Shown here one piece after another: positions 59,186 to 64,000 of a stretch of 64,000 nucleotides of DNA. Source of the DNA: Capitella teleta. Its lineage: Eukaryota > Annelida > Polychaeta > Capitellidae. The stretch lies in assembly GCA_000328365.1 (NCBI GenBank), contig KB308911.1:74808-138807 (forward strand), in the 5' to 3' direction. The notes under the pieces are model-generated. The model had not been told where the DNA came from. It did not search any database and saw only the letters and a program-made list of their open reading frames with translations. The first letter of the stretch is position 1. Every line of letters begins with the position of its first letter. The position numbers were made by a program, and so were the translations under genes.

Positions 59186-59517
59186 AAAAAATTTGCGCAA
59201 CATTTCGTCAATGCTTATTCGTTAAGAATACTATGAAATTCTTATGACATCTTTAAAAAAAAAAAAAAATAATAATAATAAATAAAAAATAAAAAAATCA
59301 GAAAAAAAAGAGATCATAATTTATTGATTACTTAAGATAAACAACGCTCATCGAGTGAGTTGGATGCGCCTGATTGCGAAGATCACGAATGACAAAAATA
59401 AATTATATCGCTTAAACGATCAAATAATTATGATCATTTTTTGTACTTATATGTCATAAGATATTCATAGTAATTTTAATGAATAAGCATTGACGAAATG
59501 TTACGCAAAATTTTCCT
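59186..59517. mobile_element. Foldback or MITE-like element with about 60-bp inverted repeats
   Basis: 59186-59250 and 59453-59517 are inverted copies sharing a perfect core (AATAAGCATTGACGAAATGT) with a few differences elsewhere. The roughly 200 bases between are A-rich and non-coding. Size and form suit a small non-autonomous transposon or a foldback element. Target duplications were not resolved. Confidence 0.65.
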
Positions 59518-59796
59518 ACATGTACCTTGGACTGAAAATCAAAAAGAACCTCACATCGAAGGTCTACATCGAAATCACTAAAAAGCCATGCAAAAACGCT
59601 ATTGCCCGAGAACACTGCAAAGGTTTCAACTCTCCTCTCGGATCCTGGATCTCGTCTATACCAACCGCCAACTGTTGTCAGCAACCTTAATTTCGGATTT
59701 CTAACTGGAGTTCTGGCATCAGTGAATCAAGAAACCGGAAAATGATTTAAATGCACATAATGCGACAGAAGCACGCCAATACATTCGAATATATAA

Positions 59797-59839
59797 ACAA
59801 TAATACAACTGTAGAATAGTTATACAGTTGTATTATTGT
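59797..59839. repeat. Perfect 17-bp hairpin, 9-base loop
   Basis: ACAATAATACAACTGTA (59797-59813) is followed after nine bases by its exact reverse complement (59823-59839). It is AT-rich and lies about 360 bp before the HSF-like gene. Too short for a usual microRNA precursor. Function unknown. Confidence 0.9.
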
Positions 59840-60202
59840 ATAATTTTGTATAATTCACCATTAAAAAAAATCCGGCTCCAACCTCTCTCGCACCAATTTG
59901 AATTTCAACTGCTCAGTCTCAATCTAATCGTCGCTCCAGAACACCATTTCCCAGAACCAACAGGATAAATACACTAGTATCAAATAATTTTATGCTTATT
60001 TTGAATATTTTCATCCTGTAATTTCGGGATACGTTATACAAGAAGCACAGTTCACGAATTCCGCATTTCTTCCCAGCAAGTCGTCTTACAAAAACATTTC
60101 CTGGAATGTCGTTTGCATTTGAAAGTCGAGCGCTTTACAAATTAGGCGCGAAATTGTTTTGTCAACATTTCCCTCGAAGAGTTTGAAAGACAACAACTCA
60201 TA

Positions 60203-61042
60203 ATGAATAACAATCGATTTATCCTCCAAAGCCGACAAAGATTCTCGAGAAAAGCCGAAAAACGAATGCCATTCATTGAGAAGTTGTGGGAGGCAGTGCA
60301 ACAGAGTAATTTGAACGAAACCGGAATATTTCGCTGGATAAATGGAGGAACCGGATTCGAAGCGAACGGTGAGAAATTCGAAGCAGAAGTACAAAAAGTT
60401 CATCCCGATTTGGTCGCGGTTTCCAATTTCACGAATTTCAAGCGACAGATGAGCCGATGCGGCTTCAAATGTCGTTTCATTGGATCTCCGTGGCGCTGGA
60501 CTTTCCACCATCCGTCTTTCAGAGCAGATAATCCGCGGAAGTCTGAATTTAAGATTCCACAATATAAGAAGCCAAAATCAGCTCCATCTACTCCAGTTGG
60601 CAAGTGGGAGTGTTCCATATGCCCAGGAAGTCCTGTGATGAACTTATGCACCTCGAATTTCATGCAGATGCGCCCTCTTCTGGCTCCGATCGACGGTTTC
60701 GAGTCGCCACCAATGTCGCCAATGGGCGTCCCTGTGCTAATTCAACCCAATCGCTCGTTCGCTTATCTCAGCCAGAGCGATGTTTCCGAAGAAAGTTGGT
60801 TCCTCCCGTGTCTGCCGTATGCGCCTGTTGAATCCTGGGGTGAGATTAAATCCGGATATCGCACCCAGAGTGTATTGCTTCCGAGTCCGAATTGGAACCC
60901 GAATCCGGATGATTCGGCTTTCAAAGAACTAGATCGGAATCTCGGATCCCTTTGCATGGATCGGCCGGATCAGGCGGTCCCTCGAGACGCGGAGGAATTC
61001 GCATGGGATTGCGGGGAGGTTAGAACTTACTTTGTCCTCTGA
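60203..61042 (+). CDS. Heat-shock-factor-type DNA-binding protein (HSFY/HSF5-like), intronless
   Basis: A single open frame of 279 residues. Residues about 23-110 match the HSF DNA-binding winged helix: FIEKLWEAV (helix 1), IFRWINGGTGFEANGEKFE, then FTNFKRQMSRCGFK, which aligns with the HSF recognition helix FxSFxRQLNxYGFxK, then FHHPSFRADNP, like the F-x-HP-x-F ending of HSF domains. The usual Asn and Tyr of the recognition helix are changed (Ser and Cys), so DNA choice may differ. No heptad-repeat trimerisation region was seen; the Pro/Ser-rich tail is unlike HSF1. Known: HSFY and HSF5 are divergent, germline-biased members. Inferred: a sequence-specific nuclear factor, perhaps germline. 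Being intronless suggests a retrogene. A poly-T run and an AATAAA near 61535 follow. Confidence 0.8.
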   Translation: MNNNRFILQSRQRFSRKAEKRMPFIEKLWEAVQQSNLNETGIFRWINGGTGFEANGEKFEAEVQKVHPDLVAVSNFTNFKRQMSRCGFKCRFIGSPWRWTFHHPSFRADNPRKSEFKIPQYKKPKSAPSTPVGKWECSICPGSPVMNLCTSNFMQMRPLLAPIDGFESPPMSPMGVPVLIQPNRSFAYLSQSDVSEESWFLPCLPYAPVESWGEIKSGYRTQSVLLPSPNWNPNPDDSAFKELDRNLGSLCMDRPDQAVPRDAEEFAWDCGEVRTYFVL

Positions 61043-61373
61043 GATGAAAAAACAAAAATTGCCATTTGTACTTGGTGAATGTGTGCTTGAAAATGAATTT
61101 AATTGGTTGATGCATTTTTTTATTTTTTTTTTTTTTTTTTTTTTTTTGCGTTCACTTTTGTTTTGATTCGTTCATTTTGTAATTAATTACTGATTCACAT
61201 GTTGCTTAATTGTTTTGTAAATTAATTCATTGTTATATGGAAATTGAATATTCAGCATTTTCCAGAATTACTTGTTTAAGTCATACAACTAAAAATAGAA
61301 TTTTGAGATTGTTCAACAAATGTTATGCACATTTTATGGATCATTTATTAAGTGTTCTCTATTTACTTTACAC

Positions 61374-61404
<31 letters not shown>

Positions 61405-62257
61405 GGAATTCATTTGAATAAATTCAACTATCATTTTATAACTGTGATCCTTCTCTGGAGCATATACATGCAATTTTCGCGTAGAACAAGCATGGTAATA
61501 AATATTATATACATATCTTTATTTATACACACATAAATAAATTAAGTGGTATAAAATGAAATAAAAAAAAAAATAAATAAAAGAAAAATAAATAATCCAC
61601 AATATCGGAGAAGTGCTGGTGCTAAGTTGGCGAATTATGGGTGTCTCTTAATAATATAAAATCGTGTAGTGCTGAGGCATAAGTGCGGTGATCAGCACTG
61701 GGCTCATGACGAGCTCAAGAGAGCAGTGCTGGGAGTGTAGTGACATGTAATATGTGAGTATTAATGCCGTATTTTGTGCTGATAAAGTGCAAACTCCGTG
61801 AAACGTTTGATCCGCTTCTGCGAAGTGCAAGTTCTGCGCAAGTGCGAGTGCAAGTGTTAAAACTAAATAGGGCTTTAAAATAAAACTTTAAAATGCGCCT
61901 GTGCAACTGAACATCAACATCTGAACATCTTTTACAATAAGTGGTATGAGGTGACAAAGTCTGGGATCTCTATTTGATTTTAATTGAAGTGATTGATGAA
62001 GGGATAAAAGTTCTTGAAGCGAGCTGTCCGAATTCTTGGAATCGACAGTCATCTACCAGATGGGAGCAGTTTATAGTGGCGATTTAGTGGATGGCACTGA
62101 TCTTGCATGACCTTCTTTGCAAGTTTGTTTGTTCTTTAATATCCGATCATCCAACGTTTCTGCCTCTCGCTATGTATCCGGCTTGCGTTTCTATGCAATT
62201 TTTTTTCAATGATTCGCATGATGGTTTCTCTGACCGCAATGAAGACCAGTAGGGACA
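61043..62257. other. Low-complexity AT-rich region, no gene
   Basis: Poly-T runs at about 61117-61147 and 61377-61404. A short nested inverted repeat (AGCACTG near 61697 with CAGTGCT near 61724) was noted. No coding content was recognised. Confidence 0.5.
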
Positions 62258-62590
62258 TCAGGCATTCCTTTTTTTCACAAGCTTGCACATTCCTCTGTGT
62301 TCTTCACTCTGATGTCTCTTCTTTTTCACCTCTCTTCTTTGCTTTATCATATCCAGCTATCTTTCGGCTATAGCCATGGCTTTATTGCTCTTTGTGACTT
62401 TGGACATACTTTTTCCAGCTTCTTCAGTAGCGTAGAGCTTGCTCCAGGTCACTTCTTTGATGTTGTTTAGACTTTCGCGCACTTTATCTTCATATTCTGC
62501 TCTTCGTTGTCGTAGCACTTGGAGCTGGGACTTTCGGCGCTGATCTATTTGGCTTCTTCGTATTCCTTCTTTGGTATTTAAATCTACCAA
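62258..62590 (-). pseudogene. Charged coiled-coil-like coding remnant or exon
   Basis: A minus-strand frame of 77 codons rich in Lys, Arg, Glu and Gln (QRRKSQLQVLRQRRAEYEDK), ended by a TAG at 62357-62359. The same frame then runs on for 32 more codons of the same style (LDMIKQRREVKKKRH) to a TGA at 62258. There is no ATG at its start; a possible acceptor (TTTTTGGTAG) lies just before it, so it may be an internal or last exon. The single in-frame TAG suggests a broken gene, a real polymorphism or a sequencing error (CAG to TAG is one change). The helix-rich composition fits many cytoskeletal or ciliary proteins; the family is not recognised. Confidence 0.4.
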
Positions 62591-63852
62591 AAACGATCAA
62601 ATCTTTCACAAGCTATATTAGCACATCACACCCTCACAAGTATCCTCTCGAGTATCACATGTATGAACAAAAACAATGTCTGATGTCCGCTTTGCGCAGC
62701 ACTGCATGAGCTTGGCGATCACCTGACATTACAAAACAAAATCATTATTAAATCAAAATCATTATTATTCCACATCAATGTAAATCAACTAGTACATAAA
62801 TGTAAATACCATAATGAAATTTGTTTAAATGAATTCCAGGTATGTCGCAATTAATACGATGCGCCATGCAAAGATTCTTTAGCTTCGCCAAGATTGGACA
62901 CTCCCTATTCACGCAATTGTTAGCACGCGAAGCAGCGCCCCAAGCGGCGACGAAGGTCAGATCGCTGAGCGCTGCGCAGTTAACACGGCCTTCAATGGCG
63001 TTTTTCACAGTTATATGCGCTATTTTTAAAAATCCATAGAAGCTGTTACAAATAACCTAGAAGCATGTTTTTTTCGCTTACCTCTTCAGCAAAATCACAA
63101 CAAGGCGAATACAGCCTTTAATACGCACGACTTTTTATTTCGTGCGCACGACTTTTATTTCGAGCGCACGAATTAAAAATAAAATAAAAACAAAGGTCAC
63201 CCCTGGGGCTCCGCACAAATGCTCACATGGTTTTCCATTGTATTGTTGCACGTGTGAGCTCTAGATCATGGTTGCATGATTGCTATTGACAACTTGACTC
63301 ACTTCACATTAATTTTGCGTCTGTTGTCCTTCACCTATAGAACATGGGTCGTCATCTCATATTGGGTGGAGGGCCGGATCAGGATAAAGCCACATGGCAA
63401 GCGGCCAGGCGAGATAATAGACTATAATAGCTAATTAATTAACTGCACGGTGCTTATTCTAGTATTTTCACAGGGCAAGGGTTCTCTTAAAGATTGAGGA
63501 CAAGAAAAATGTATGGAAGCTGTACCGAAGGCATAGAAGGGTGCTCCCCCGGATTTTTTTTTCTAAAAAAACAAACACAAAAGTCCAAAATCTGGGCACT
63601 TTGACAGGGATTTCCCTTACTCATAAAAATACCAATACCTCACAAACAAGGCATACACGTTTTGTTTGCCCACGACATTTAATGCATACAATTGGTATTT
63701 GTAAATATTTCAGATGCGACGCTTCTTCTGGCGATACCAATCGCTCGCAGTTTCCGGACAGGGAAACTTAGTTTACCATTATGGACGCCAGAAAAATAAA
63801 CGAGCATTATAAAATTATGGTTTTACTCAAAACATTTTTGTTTTAGCTCCTT
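62591..63852. other. Right-hand region, no supported gene
   Basis: 62830-63040 is CG-richer with open frames on both strands but no recognisable domain; it might be a promoter or first exon of the 62258-62590 gene. A short repeat of CGCACGACTTTTTATTTCG lies at about 63125-63172. The rest is AT-rich without features. Confidence 0.4.
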
Positions 63853-63940
63853 TTGAAACTACAATTACATTTATAGTCACATAGTGTTGCGTCTTCTTGA
63901 AACTACAATTACATTTATAGTCACATAGTGTTGCGTCTTC
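63853..63940. repeat. Perfect 44-bp tandem duplication
   Basis: Two identical adjacent 44-base units starting TTGAAACTACAATTACATT. Exact identity points to a recent event or an assembly artefact. Confidence 0.97.
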
Positions 63941-64000
63941 AATAGTCAGAGCCCTCGCAATGTGGCGGGTGCGTCAATGGAGCCAGTTAGCCATTGTTAT

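Overview
The window looks like the nuclear genome of a marine invertebrate animal, most likely a deuterostome such as an echinoderm or amphioxus; this phylum guess is weak. The evidence is split genes with GT-AG introns, AT-rich non-coding DNA, LINE, SINE, Ty3/Gypsy and TTAA-flanked elements, a sacsin gene with one giant exon, and genes for multi-domain chitin-binding (CBM14/peritrophin-A) proteins. The two diverged copies of one locus also fit a highly heterozygous species. No prokaryotic features are seen.

Layout. 1-3340: a broken Ty3/Gypsy element with an LTR-like block inside it. About 4110-4405: a tRNA-derived SINE. 5118-6215: an intronless gene for a four-pass membrane protein with a PPxY motif (MS4A/ENTREP/TMEM255-like). 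6473-17381 and 19907-28540: two directly repeated copies of one locus, separated by a LINE, a second LTR-like block and a 579-base assembly gap. Each copy holds gene A on the minus strand, a secreted protein with six CBM14 domains and Thr-rich linkers. Each also holds the start of gene B on the plus strand, divergently placed, a secreted protein with five CBM14 domains. Copy 2 of gene A is compact (619 aa predicted). Copy 1 carries six extra 247-bp units, each with a chimeric linker exon (about 959 aa predicted). Gene B is complete only in copy 2 (27191-35349, 546 aa predicted); in copy 1 it has lost its signal-peptide exon and its last exons.

36059-52668 on the minus strand is a sacsin orthologue of about 4612 aa in eight coding exons. 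It has three HSP90-like repeat regions, a J domain with HPD and a C-terminal HEPN domain, but no ubiquitin-like domain at the N-terminus. Its 3' end faces that of gene B, with polyadenylation signals 25 bp apart on opposite strands. 52703-60202 is mostly non-coding, with small repeats. 60203-61042 is an intronless gene with a divergent heat-shock-factor-type DNA-binding domain. 61043-64000 holds one charged coding-like segment broken by a single in-frame stop, and some short tandem repeats.

How the genes relate. Genes A and B share the same cysteine pattern in their CBM14 domains, have signal peptides and phase-1 exon borders, lie head to head with GATA-type motifs near both starts, and probably make secreted chitin-binding, mucin-like proteins of a gut or surface matrix (inference). 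Sacsin, the four-pass protein and the HSF-like gene are unrelated neighbours. All exon borders were read by eye from splice signals and frame; in the three complete multi-exon genes the summed coding lengths are exact multiples of three.
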